Positions 1 to 13,290 are shown, counted from the first letter of the stretch. The stretch: 64,000 nt of DNA from Neocallimastix lanati (nom. inval.) (GCA_016946835.1 JACVTC010000091.1:445001-509000), one strand, 5' to 3'. Translations and numbers: made by a program. The notes: generated from the sequence alone by a model not told the origin.

Positions 1-274
1 AGTCGTTTATCTGTTTTTTTTACTCCTTTATTTTATTATAAAATATTTTCGGTTATAGTTTTATTTAATAATAATTGAATTAATGCTTTAATTTTTTTTA
101 TTTAGAAATATTATAGTAATTAATAACCTAAAAATAAATATTAATAATAGATAACCTAAGTTATCAAATTTCTTAAAGCAATAAAATAAAAAAAAAATTA
201 TCCCTTGTATTTTATTATTATTATTATTATTATATTTCTTTTTTTTTTCTCACTAAATTAAACTAATAGTTACT

Positions 275-896
275 ATGGAAAATGTAAATTCGAAAAATCA
301 AAAAATGGAATACAATCAAAACATATATCCCGCATTAATAAATGGTGATGTAGATTGTTATGATGATAAAGTTTATAGTAAGCAAGTCTTAGATAAACTT
401 TCTGATAAGGAGAGTATGGGTAATTCTAGTGAAAATAATTTAGAGAACATTCTTCATCATCAAAAATCACAAAAACGAAAGAACGCCATTAATAAAAAAA
501 ATAATTATAATAATAATTATAATAATAATAATAACAATAATATTAAGAGGCGAAGCTGTGTTGGTACAATAGAACAGAACTATGAGTATTCTAATGAACA
601 ACATATTCAGGAGAAAAACATAGATAATAATTTAATATCACCATCATTAGACTATCATAATAGTAATTATACACATCAAAATCAAAATCAATTCTATCCA
701 TATAAAGAAAAATCTTTAGACATTCATAATAACACTAACTATCGCCATAATAATAGGTTATTAATTATTTAAACATTTATTTATTGTAATATATAAAATA
801 TATATCTAATATTGTAAAATATTAACATAAATATATATATATATTTTTAATAAATTCATTTTTATATAATTTACAAATAATTATCATAATATATAT

Positions 897-940
<44 letters not shown>

Positions 941-1298
941 TTTATTTTATTTTATTTTATTTTATTTTATATTTATTTTATATTTCATTGAACACTTTAT
1001 ACTTTATATTTATTATTAAATATATCACAATTTTTAATGATATTAATAACAAACGAAAAAATCTCAATTTTTAAATAATAATGAAGATACCATGAAGAAC
1101 AACAAATCTTTGATAATGAAAATGAAAATAAATGTAATAATCAAGATTATATAACTGTTCCAAATGATTATTTGATGAATGAAACTGAATATATGAAACA
1201 ACTGCAATCTGAAACCTGTTTTGATAATGAAAGTATGAAATATACTCTATATTAGTCATTTTTTAATATATTAATTGATATAAGAATATAAAATTAAG

Positions 1299-1347
<49 letters not shown>

Positions 1348-3212
1348 TTTTATTTTCTGGAATATTATATATAAACTATATAAACATAAATTTATATAAA
1401 TAAAGATATAGATATTGATATGGATGTTCATCATAAAAAATATCGACATCATCATTCAAATGATGTTAAATCAATTAGTTCAAAACATTCCAAGAGTTCA
1501 ATGAAAAAGTCTAATAATTCTCATAATATTCCATCAATAGCAAATATATATTCTAATTTAATTGAAAAAAAAAATAATTATTATTTAAAATCATATATGA
1601 ATAATATCTATAATAATGATAAAACTTTTTCTTATAATAATGATCAACCTATTTTATACCGTTCAGATGATAATACTTCATCACATAAAAATAATCCAGC
1701 TACAGCTACAGCCTATTCAATATATAATAAAGTGGCTTCTTTTACTAAAATTGCTTCAGGATATACTGGGAAAGAAATTTCAGTAGATAATGAATCAACT
1801 CATAATCAATCAAAAGAAGATTCAATAAAAGAAATATCAAATGAAAATAATCCTGCAAGAAATAAATTAGAAGAAAATAGGAATAAAAAATCTATAGTAT
1901 ATATTCCAAAAAGTGCATGTGATTCTAGATTTTTAGATGATATTATTAATTATGATAATGATAATTTAAAAAAAGAAGTTGACCTATTAAAGCAAAATTC
2001 ATCTAATGGATTTTCATCCTATTTACAACAAAAATATGGAGAAAGTCAAAGAGATTTAGATAATAAATTTCTTCTTGAACATCAAGCTCCAGATTCTAAA
2101 AGTTCGTCCTTAAAAAAAAATAAGAATTATAATTTTTATATATCAAATAATGAACAGAATCAATATGTATCAGAACTGTTAGAAACTCTACCAAATAGTT
2201 TAGAATCGTTGAGTATTAAATCCAATGAAAACGTTTATTCAAGTGAGATGACTATCTATGGTAAAATTTAGTAAAATAAAAAAAAAAAAAAAATTTATTA
2301 CGATTTACTTATAATAGTTATAATAGTGAAATTACTATATTATGTCCATTTATATTATTATAATTTATTAAAATATTCAATATATACAATTTATAAAATG
2401 TAAATTATATATTAATTATGTTTATTTATTTAAAATACTAATAATATTGCTACTACTAATATTAATACTACTACTACTACTTCTACTACTTCAATTATTA
2501 ATACTACTACTACTACTACTACTAATAATAATAATAATAATAATATTTATATATGTATAAAATCTAAGATGAAAAAAAAATGAGTTTCAAAGACTCAAAA
2601 CAAGTAAATATATCAGCTCATAATATAAATTATGTGAATAATCCACCCCCTTTACCACCAAAGAGTAAGAAAGCCCAAAATTTTAATATGCCAAACACTA
2701 AAAATACTAATAGTACCTATCATAATTCCAATGCTTTAGTAATAAATTATGATAATGAAATAAATAGTTTTTGTCAAGATTCAAAAAACAATAATTATAT
2801 ATCCAATACTAATACCTTAGAATATATAAATAATAATGTTGAAAATACTCATCATGAACTAGAAACTTCAGACACCCCAAAAAAATACCATACGAATTAT
2901 AAATATGCTGATATTTATAATATAGATAGTTATCACTATGATAAGTTCAATTCAAGCAATTATATTCTTAAAGAAAATTATACAGATAAGAAATCTATAC
3001 CAGTAGATAATTCTCAAAAACAAGAGGATTCTTCAGAAAATATAAAAAATGACTATCAAAATAGAATGGCACCTGAAACTTTGAAACAAGAAATTGAGAA
3101 ATTATCGCCTCCTTCAGCAGCAACAAAACGTAGATGTATGATGGCTCAAGTATGTATGTATATAATTCTAATTTAAAATAAATAAAATAAAAAATATTAT
3201 ATAAAATAAATA

Positions 3213-3307
<95 letters not shown>

Positions 3308-5612
3308 TTAATAATGATAATAATATTAATACTAATAAAAATATTAATATTAATGATAATATTAATAATATTTATACTAATAATAATATTAATACTAATA
3401 ATAATATTAATACTAATAATATTAATTATAATAATTATGAATTTATAAGATTTTTTGGAATACTATTTCGATTTTTTAACCTATATTAGTCATAGGAAAA
3501 GTAGGACAGAACAATTTAAACAAAATGCTGCTAAAAATAATGTACTATTTTAAAATATACTTGTAACATTCTTTAATTATAAAATTTTATATATTAATGA
3601 AATCTTTATATATATATATATACTTATTTGTTTAATGAATTATATATCATGATTATTTTTTTTTTCTTTTCATTATTTTAAATTTAAAATCATGATACAT
3701 TTTATTACCAGTTAACACCTGAAGAATACAATAAAGAATGGAAATTATATTGTGGAAAGGAAAGAGCGTATTTAAGAAAACGAAGAATAAAAACAAAATT
3801 GGATCAATTCCATATTTTAACTCAAGTTGGTCAAGGTGGATATGGTCAAGTAAGCTTTCAAAAATTGAATAATTATAAAAAGAAATGTCAAAATGAAGTT
3901 ATATTAAATAAAAACTTATATAATATGTTTCTATCTATATCTTATGTATTATTCTTATTCTTTTGTTGTTATTATTTCTTATTAATATTTAATATTTGAT
4001 TTAATTATGTTTGAATTTAAAAAGGTATATTTAGCAAGAAAAAAAGACACCGGTGAAATATGTGCATTAAAACAAATGAATAAAAAGAAATTATTAAAGT
4101 CAAATGAAGTATGTATAATTAATAATATATAATATATAATAAATAAAATTTAAAAAATAAAGTTTATAATTTATTATTAAAAAAAAAAAAAAAAAAAATT
4201 ATTAATGATTGAAAAAAAGATTCAACATGTATTAACGGAAAGAGATGTTTTAACTGCAACTAATTCTTCATGGCTAGTAAAATTGTTATATGCTTTTCAA
4301 GATAAAGAAAATGTTTATCTAGCAATGGTAAAAAAATAAATAATACATAGGATATGTTAAAAACAGTAAAATATTTCACAATATTTTAGTAATATATATA
4401 TATATATATTTATTATATTAGGAATATGTTCCAGGAGGGGATGTTAGAACCTTAATAACTAAAAGTGGAATATTATTGGAAACTCATGCAAGGTTTTATA
4501 TATCTGAAATGTTTATGGCTGTTAATAGTTTACATGAATTAGGATTTATTCATAGGTATAGATGGAATAATAAAAACAAAGTAAAATTAAGATTTTCAAT
4601 TATATATTAATATATATGAAAATATATATATATTTATTATAGGGATATAAAACCTGAAAACTTTTTAATTGATGCAAATGGTCATATTAAACTTACAGAT
4701 TTTGGATTAAGTCGAGGTTACATTAGTTCAAGATGCATAAATTCTTTGAAATCAAAGGTAAGTAGCATCATTATGAATAAATATATTTTTATTTTATAAT
4801 CATTAAAGTTATTAAAAATTTTTATTATAAAAAAAATTTCATGATACATTTTATATATTTTTAAAATGATTTTATTACTAGTTAAATGATATTAAAGATA
4901 AACAAATTATTCCACGTACTATCGCTGAAAGAAGAACAATTCATCAATCAATGAGACAAGATAAAAAATGGGTAAATAAATTATCAATAACTATATTGAT
5001 AAAATTAATTTTTTTTTTTTTTTTTTGATTTACTATTGATTATTTTTATATTATTTCAAATATTCTTTAATAATGATTTTTATTATTTATATAATTATTT
5101 TATATAATATGAAATAATATAGGCATTTTCATTAGTAGGATCACCAGATTATATGGCACCAGAAATTTTAGAAAATAATGGTTATGACTATTTAGTAGAT
5201 TATTGGTCACTTGGTTGTATTCTTTTTGAATTTTTATCAGGTATTTATCAATTCATTAATATATATATATATATATACTTTTTTTTTTATCCTTAATTTT
5301 TAATTTTTTTGCAAAAATATTTTAATAATAAATAATATATATATTTAATTGTAGGATATCCACCATTTACAGCACCAACTATGGATGAAATATGGGTAAA
5401 TGTGTATAAATGGAAACAAGTTTTAGAAAGACCAATTTATTTTGGTGAGGACGAAGAATTTAATTTGTCAGATGAATCATGGAATTTAATTACGAGGTAT
5501 ATAATTTTATAATCGTTATATACATAATAGTTGAATAATATATAAAGATTTATATGTTCAATTTATTACATATATAATTAACAAAATAATATATATATAT
5601 GTATATATTTAT

Positions 5613-5665
<53 letters not shown>

Positions 5666-6135
5666 TAATTGCCGATAGATCTGAAAGAATATCATCTCTT
5701 AATCAACTTCAAGCCCATCCATTCTTCAAGAACCATATAAAATTCACTGATTTAAGAACAGAAAGAGGTGCCATTCCACCATTTATTCCAAAATTAGAAT
5801 CTGATATTGATACCACTTATTTTGATGATTTTAGTAATCCAAAAAATTTATTAATATATAAAGAGATTATGGAAAAACATGAAATGGATAATAAAAAAGT
5901 AGAAAGTTGCAAGACATCAGAGGATAATACAAAAGTTGAAGCAAAAGATGGCAAAAATGGGCTTTTAAATAAATTAAAACCAAAAAATGGCATAGCCATT
6001 AAAGGGTTATTTGGTAAAGGTGATAATAAAAAAGCTAAATCAGAAGTACCTGTTTTGAAACCAGAGGACGAGGAATTAAGAAAAGAATTTATAGGATTTA
6101 CTTACAAACATAAAAATTTTAAAAGTAATAATTAA
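275..6135 (+). CDS. Dbf2/Sid2-like NDR-family Ser/Thr protein kinase
   Basis: NDR-family kinase that in yeasts acts with a Mob1 partner in the mitotic-exit/septation network. Proposed exons: 275-756, 1087-1232, 1406-2260, 2569-3153, 3450-3541, 3712-3849, 4025-4108, 4220-4327, 4422-4555, 4643-4757, 4882-4971, 5123-5240, 5355-5496, 5664-6135. They sum to 3561 nt (1186 aa). Visible features: N-terminal MAQ-x-YFLEYYFD Mob-binding type motif, YLRKRR, Gly loop GQGGYGQ (about 759-765), CALK lysine (about 782), HRD (874), DFG (894), activation-loop VGSPDY with Ser950, and C-terminal hydrophobic motif GFTYKHK with Thr1176. These match Dbf2/Sid2 closely. The kinase part is secure. The first three exons are low-complexity and rest on compatible phases. 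The donor at 757 (GTTATT) is weak. A start at ATG 2580 would give 688 aa, nearer to yeast Dbf2/Sid2. Confidence 0.85.
2437..2545 (+). repeat. ACT/AAT trinucleotide microsatellite in kinase intron
   Basis: Runs of CTA/ACT pass into AAT repeats inside the proposed intron 2261-2568 of the kinase gene. Confidence 0.8.
3211..3430 (+). repeat. ACT then AAT trinucleotide repeats in kinase intron
   Basis: About 20 uninterrupted TAC units (3211-3272) switch to AAT units and degenerate AATATT repeats. All lie inside intron 3154-3449, just before the exon that encodes the YFLEYYFD motif. Confidence 0.9.
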
Positions 6136-7203
<1,068 letters not shown>

Positions 7204-8864
7204 TCAAATAATATCTCTTTTCTCAAATATTAAATTTTCTTTTTCATTATTTTCCATGTTTTTTATATCAAAATTTTTAATGCTGTTCGAATGATTAATT
7301 TTAACTGAATCTTCTGAATCTTCTAAAATATCAAAAATATTTGAAATTACAACTATATTTAATTTTAAAATTGTTTCATTTTTAATTAAAAAATCATGTA
7401 ATAAATTAATCATATCAATATCTTTTCTTGAATAACTTTCTAATAATATTTCATTTATATATTCTTTATTTTTAACACTTAAATTTAAGATAATTTCTTT
7501 TTTATTTGATTTTTCAATTAGTAATTTAATCATTTCAATATCTTTTTCGCAACATGCCAACATAAATGTTTCATTAAAAGAAAGATTATTCAATTTAATT
7601 TTTCTTTTTAATAAACTATTGTTAAAATAATAATTTAAATTCATTGCATTTTCATACTCTATTATAATTTCAATAAATGCATTTGAAATTTTATAAATAT
7701 TTGAAATATCGTGTTCATTTAATTTCAAAATAATTTTATTATTCTTAGCATATTCCATTAATAATTTCATCATTTTCATATTTTTTTCATAATTTATTGC
7801 ACATAAAAGAGTATAAGAAGCTTCTTTATTTTTTTCATTCAACTCCAAAGTAATATTATTTTTATTAGCATAATCAATTAGTAATTATATTATTTCTAAA
7901 ATACTATCTTCACAACAATATAAAAGTGGATAATTACCAAATTTATCTTTTCCTTTCAAATCTAAAATAATATTATGTTCATTAGCATAATCAATGAGTA
8001 ATTTAATCATATCTATTCTATGAATGAAACAACCCCATAAAAGTGGATAATCACCATCATTTTTTTTTTCGGTCAACTCCAAAATAATATTATTTTCATT
8101 ATCATAATCAAAAAGTAATTTAATGATTTTTTCATTTTCAAAACAAAAACAACTTAAAAAAGAATTTTCAAAATAATCATAATTTTCATTAACTCCAAAA
8201 TTTTATCATTTATACAACTCTCAAAAGCTAATCCATTATCGTCTACATTACAAATGAAACACCATAAAAGTGGATAATTACCATATTTATCTTTTCCTTT
8301 CAAATCTAAAATAATATTATGTTCATTTGCATAATTAATGAGTAATTGTACCATTTCTAAATTATTATATCTAAAACCATATAATAATGGATAACAACCA
8401 TCTTTATTTTTTTTCTTCATTCAATTGCAAAATAATTTTATTTTCCTTAGCATAATCAAAGAGTAATTGTACCATTTCTAAATTATTGTATCTACAACAC
8501 CATAATAGAGGAATATAACCATCTTTATTTTTTTCATTCAATTGCAAAATAATATTATTTTTCTTAGCATAGTCAAGGAGTAATTGTACCATTTCTGTAT
8601 TATTGTAACTATATCCTATTAGAAGAGGATAATTTCCTTTTTCATTTTTCTCACTTATATTTAATGTAATTTCATTTTCATTAGCATAATAAGTAATTTT
8701 AATATTTTGTCATTATTGTTCAAACAAGCCCATGAAAGTGAAAAATTACTATTTCCTATATTAATATTTAATTTAACATTTCTATTTCTGGCTTTATCAA
8801 GAATTGATTTTACATTGAGAGTATTATTTCTTTGACAAGCTTCTAATAATTGTTTATCTAACAT
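7204..8864 (-). pseudogene. Decayed ankyrin-repeat protein gene
   Basis: Read from ATG 8864 down to 7204, the sequence encodes tandem ankyrin-like units of roughly 33 residues. Each has a DG-x-x-PLL helix start, a MVQLL-x-DYA-type second helix and an NIIL-x-L linker. The reading frame breaks several times. A short deletion near 8690 removes part of an LLIDYA motif. An A-tract shift occurs near 8410 and another shift near 8215. At about 7885 an in-frame TAA stands where neighbouring repeats have Lys before LLIDYA. The last part (7204-7848) is diverged repeat sequence. Ankyrin domains bind other proteins; no specific partner can be named. Homopolymer sequencing errors could explain one break, but not the TAA or the internal deletion. 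Confidence 0.8.
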
Positions 8865-8990
8865 TTTTATTTTAAATTTTCTTTATATATATATATATAT
8901 ATAAATATAATTCTTTATAAAATATATTTAAATCAATTTTTTTCTTTTTTTTTTTTTTTTCTTTTAGTTTTTAGTTTTATAAGAAAAAAT

Positions 8991-9033
<43 letters not shown>

Positions 9034-10470
9034 CATAAGAAAATACTATTTATATAAAAATTTTTTAATAACATTTAAATTTAAAAATTAAATAATTTAA
9101 TCATATAATAAAATTAATAAAAAAATTAATGTCCATAAAAAATTATTTTAACTATTTTTCATTTAAAATAAATATTAAAATTTCATTATTATGTCTATTA
9201 ATATATGTAAATAATTTTACTTTTGAACTTTTGGACTTTTGGACATTTAATTTATTTTCTGTCTATATTAAATTTTCAAACTATATTAAATTTTCAAAAT
9301 AAAATTTTTTAAAGTTTAATTATTATAAAAAAATAAAAAAAAATTATTGGTTAATTTGTTAAAGTGAAAATTTTATTGGTCAAATCAAATTATTATATTT
9401 TATTTGTTAGTAAATAAAAAAAAAATATTATATATAATAATAATAAAAATAATAAAAATGATAAAAATTAATAAGAAAGATTATAACAACATAATCTATT
9501 AAAGGTAACTTTATTTCATTATTTAAAAATGTAATATGAAAGTAACTTTATTTCATTATTTAAAAATGTAATATGAAAGTAATAATCATTAATAAAATAA
9601 TCATTTAAAATTATTATAAAAAAATAAAGTTGAAATAATATTTCAAAAATTTTTTCGACCATTTTTAATTTTTTATAAAATATAAGGAATACTTAAAATC
9701 TACCAAAAATTTTATTTCATTTTTTTAATTTTTTTTTTTTTTTTTTTTTTTTGAATAATAAATTCTTTTCTTAATTAATCCTTAATACTTTAAAATTCTA
9801 AATTATTATTAATAAAAATATTTTTTATCAATAATTTTTAGAACATAATACTAGCGTAGCAACATTATTTAAGTATATTTTTATAATAAATATTTTATTT
9901 TATTTTATAAAAAATTATAAAAAATAATTATATTATTATTATAATATATATATATTTAAAAGAATGTAAATAATATTATCTTTATTATAATTTTAGTGTT
10001 TTTGTTAAATTGTTAGCAATTTATTAGTAATTATTCTATTTTATTATTATAATTCTTTTATAAAATATTTTTTATATAATTAATAAAAATAATTAATAAT
10101 AATAATTATTCAGTATTTTATCTTTAACACCTATTGTAGTTTATAAACTAATTATCTTATATATTAATAAACTAACCATTCTAAGATAATTATAAAATAT
10201 AATATAATGGTTAAGAAATTTTAATAACAAATACTAAAACATAAATTTCTGATGAACTCGTGATTTAAATTATATAAAAAAATATTGAGAATTGTTTTAT
10301 TCTTAATTAACATAAAGTATAGTAAAAAAAAATAGTAAAAGATGTTAATAGAAAATAAGACCAAAAAAACATTAAAGAATGTAGAAATATTTAGTAAAAA
10401 AGATAAATAAATAAAAGTTATATAAAATAAATAAATAATGTGTTGTTATAAAATGATTGTGCTTAAAATA
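8865..10470. other. AT-rich spacer with two small tandem duplications
   Basis: No gene recognised. It holds an A-tract near 8994-9032, an 18-bp unit duplicated at 9263-9298 and a 37-bp unit duplicated at 9505-9578. The rest is AT-rich and noncoding. Confidence 0.75.
9505..9578 (+). repeat. 37-bp perfect tandem duplication
   Basis: Two adjacent identical 37-bp copies (9505-9541 and 9542-9578), beginning GTAACTTTATTTC and ending ATATGAAA. Confidence 0.9.
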
Positions 10471-10481
10471 TGTTAGGTAAT
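10471..10481. repeat. Left target-site duplication of the SINE
   Basis: TGTTAGGTAAT lies directly before the T-run of the SINE. The matching right copy begins at 10912 (TGTTAG) and resumes after the Gypsy element at 19066 (GTAAT). It is therefore split by the Gypsy insertion. Confidence 0.8.
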
Positions 10482-10911
10482 TTTTTTTTTTTTTTTTTAT
10501 AGACTGAAGACTTTGGTCTTCCCCATATAGTAATATGGGTGTATGATTAACTGCCATATCGGTACGGCGTCGACGCTCTCAACTCCCCATAAGCAAAGAA
10601 ACTCCATATAGAAGCACCCTACGCGATCCTCGAGGGAAAGCAGAGCCAACTATAGGTGGCGTCCTTGCCATCCCAGAGGAGCTGGACACTGTAAATCCTC
10701 TCAGACAAGGCTTACGCAATGGGATTCTAATAGTGTTAGAAATATAGAAAACTTAGAAAGTATACCTACCTGAGTATCGTTTAACCCCTAACCTTTCACG
10801 CAAAACCCAAAGGGAAAAATCGTGAAGATATGATACTTGTGGGGGTCGATCCAGAGACCTTTGGTATGATAAGCCAACGACTTAACAACCCAGGATAAGA
10901 ACTGGATGACT
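10482..10911 (-). mobile_element. tRNA-derived SINE with poly(A) tail
   Basis: A 430-bp island of much higher GC than its surroundings. Read on the minus strand it starts with a tRNA-like head. An A-box-like sequence (10878-10888) matches TRGYNNARNNG at 10 of 11 positions. The B box at 10843-10851 (GATCGACCC) fits GWTCRANNC exactly. The segment between resembles a tRNA D-loop to T-arm. A roughly 330-bp body follows, then an A-tail seen as T17 at 10482-10498. It is flanked by an 11-bp target duplication. Two perfect hairpins lie near the 3' end, at 10506-10521 and 10522-10539. No convincing ORF is present. Such elements are transcribed by RNA polymerase III and moved by a LINE in trans. A diverged relative lies at 50504-50940. 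Confidence 0.75.
10843..10888 (-). promoter_or_regulatory. Internal pol III promoter (A and B boxes) of the SINE
   Basis: B box GATCGACCC (10851 down to 10843) is a full consensus match. The A-box-like TTGTTAAGTCG (10888 down to 10878) has one mismatch. The 26-nt gap is slightly shorter than in most tRNAs; an alternative, weaker A box lies a few bases upstream. Confidence 0.6.
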
Positions 10912-10917
10912 TGTTAG

Positions 10918-11415
10918 TGATAAGAATGTACTAAATAATGCATTCTTAATTAAATCTACGATTTATTTCTAATACATTATGTGTACATTATTATTTTTGT
11001 ACTTTAATAAATTTTTAAATCCAAAGATCAAAAATTAAATCAAAAATTATATTAAACTTTAGATTTTTATATTAAATCTTATATTAAAAGTAATATTTTT
11101 ATATATTTAAAACTTATATTAGCAATATTAATAATAAATCTTATTTTTTTTTTATATTAATAATGAAAATTTATATTAATAATATTTTTATATATTGATA
11201 ATTAAAAATTTATATATTATATTTTAACTTTTTATTATAAAATTTTATATCGAAATGTTTTATTTTATATTGAAAAATATTTTATTTTATTAAAAACCTT
11301 TATATTAGAATAGTATTTTTATTTTTATTTGAATATTTTAACAGATTGTAATAAAAATTATAGCCAATTAAATAAATTCTTATTAGTAATATTTTAGATA
11401 TTTTTAAATAAATAA

Positions 11416-11460
<45 letters not shown>

Positions 11461-11758
11461 TTTTATTAATATTATAAATGTATTTTATTTATATTGTTAT
11501 AATTAAATTTTATATAACTAATTATAAAATTCAATTTAAATTTAATAGTTTTTATAAAAAAAAAAAAAATAAATAAAATGTAATTTAGTGGCAAGAACAA
11601 CTTTTATGCCTTGAAAAAAGTATAAATAGTTGTAAATTTTGCTACTAATTTTTAAATATCATCAAGTAAAATTAATAAAATAAATAAAAATAATAAATAA
11701 ATGAATAAAATTTGTGTTTCCTTACTTTATTTTTATTTAATTCTCTAAAACCTTAACA
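10918..11758 (+). repeat. Gypsy 5' long terminal repeat
   Basis: Begins TGATAAGAATG and ends CTTAACA. It contains an A-tract (about 11419-11458) and a TATA box. It matches 18219-19061 along its whole length. Confidence 0.95.
11621..11629 (+). promoter_or_regulatory. TATA box in the 5' LTR
   Basis: TATAAATAG lies about 130 bp before the LTR end and is the likely pol II core promoter of the element. The same site occurs in the 3' LTR at 18924-18932. Confidence 0.6.
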
Positions 11759-11764
11759 TTTATA

Positions 11765-11782
11765 TGGTGGAGATATCGGGGA
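11765..11782 (+). promoter_or_regulatory. Primer binding site
   Basis: TGGTGGAGATATCGGGGA lies six bases after the 5' LTR. It would pair with a tRNA 3' end reading TATCTCC-A-CCA. That fits a tRNA whose 5' strand starts GGAGATA, as several tRNA-Leu do. It is not the initiator-Met type used by yeast Ty3. The tRNA identity is inferred. Confidence 0.65.
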
Positions 11783-12790
11783 ATTAAATAGAAATAATAG
11801 TAAATAACATAGATTTTTTTTAATTTTTTTTATTTTATATTGATAAACAAGTAAGTCGTTAATCCTTTGATTAACCTATGGCGCTTGTTTGATATATATA
11901 TATAAAAAAAAAAAATTTTTTTTAAATAAGTAAAATTAAGATTCTAAAAAAACAAATTTTGTAAAATTATAACAAGGAGCGGATAGAGCTCATACACAGT
12001 GTATTCTCAGATAGCAACAAATTAACTCTATTCATAGTAGGTTATTGAATAGTAGTTAATTTGGAGATTAATTGGAAAGTAGACGAAGGTATTTGGTTAC
12101 CGACCCGGTAATAATAGTTCAGCCTTCAACGTTTCAACACACGAAGGTGCGGGTACTTTCCAAGCACTGGCGAATAAGGAGCTTACGTCACCGAAGGCGT
12201 AAGATTGTTTTTTTTATATATATTTTTTTTTACTTTTCTTTGTGCTAGTTATAAGGCACTTTATTATATAAAGTATCAGACTTTGGCTAACTTCGCCATT
12301 TAAATTTTTTTTATTTTTTTTTATTACTGATACTTTATTTGTTTAATAATTCCTGTAAAAGAATCTTAATTTACTTTGAAAATATTGTGTTTTTAGTTAA
12401 TTTTTATTAGTTAATAAAAATATTATTGAATACTTTTAAAATTTTTTTTATTCCGTACATAGATTATCGGATTAAGTTTATCCTACATAGTAATTGGGCT
12501 AGTGGGCTCTGAACTGCTATATTTTATATTGAATATAGTAATCGTGGCACACGCGTGGCATGACACCATTAGGTAAGCTGCACGTCAGACAGTGTGTACT
12601 ATCAGATTGTACGACAATAAAGATTATTTTTTTTTGTATTTAATAATTATAATTAATTAATAATTTTATTAGCTATAACAATACAATATTTATCGTTTAA
12701 AAAGAAAAATTTTTGAAAGGTGAAAATAACAAATAAAACTTTGCTTCTAAATTTATTACTACAAATATACTAAATTACAAAATTCAAGTG

Positions 12791-13070
12791 GTCGATAAAG
12801 ATTTCGAACTTAAAATTATTCCATTAAGTTGTCGATAAAGATTTCGAACTTAAAATTATTCCATTAAGTTGTCGATAAAGATTTCGAACTTAAAATTATT
12901 CTATTAAGTTGTCGATAAAGATTTCGAACTTAAAATTATTCTATTAAGTTGTCGATAAAGATTTCGAACTTAAAATTATTCTATTAAGTTGTCGATAAAG
13001 ACTTCGAACTTAAAATTATTCTATTAAGTTGTCGATAAAGATTTCGAACTTAAAATTATTCTTAATAAAG
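12791..13070 (+). repeat. Seven 40-bp tandem repeats in the Gypsy leader
   Basis: Units start at 12791, 12831, 12871, 12911, 12951, 12991 and 13031, each beginning GTCGATAAAGATTTCGAAC. They differ by one or two substitutions; the last unit is altered at its 3' end. Degenerate GTCGA units continue to about 13135. The array ends about 150 bp before the gag start codon. Confidence 0.95.
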
Positions 13071-13290
13071 TAGTCGAAAAGAACCTCGTGCTTTATAATT
13101 TCTACTAAGTTGTCGATAAGGATTTCGAGCTTATATCTACTAAAGAAAGCAAATAAAATTATTATTTTCAAAAGTTACTAAAATATATTGTTTTAAAAAT
13201 TGATTCGATATTAAATTACCTATTAAATTACATTTTGAAAGTTGGATTTCCCAAATTTATTTGTATTTAATCACCTCATATTTAGACAAA

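Larger units (their letters stand above)
11759..13290 (+). other. Long structured Gypsy leader
   Basis: A 1.5-kb untranslated leader with islands of normal GC at 11974-12210 and 12455-12620 in an AT-rich setting. Visible foldbacks include GTTAATC-CTTT-GATTAAC (11858-11875), enclosed by AAACAAG (11845-11851) and CTTGTTT (11884-11890). Another is CTTACG...CGTAAG around 12183-12205. The tandem array at 12791-13070 is in its last third. Likely roles are packaging, dimerisation or translation control; none can be proven here. Confidence 0.6.

Noticed and set aside
10837-10911. A genuine tRNA gene on the minus strand
   Set aside because: The head has tRNA promoter boxes, but the acceptor stem cannot be closed and it continues into a body with an A-tail and target duplications, so a SINE fits better.
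12791-13070. Regular repeats that might be a CRISPR array
   Set aside because: The units are directly adjacent with no variable spacers and lie inside a eukaryotic retrotransposon leader.
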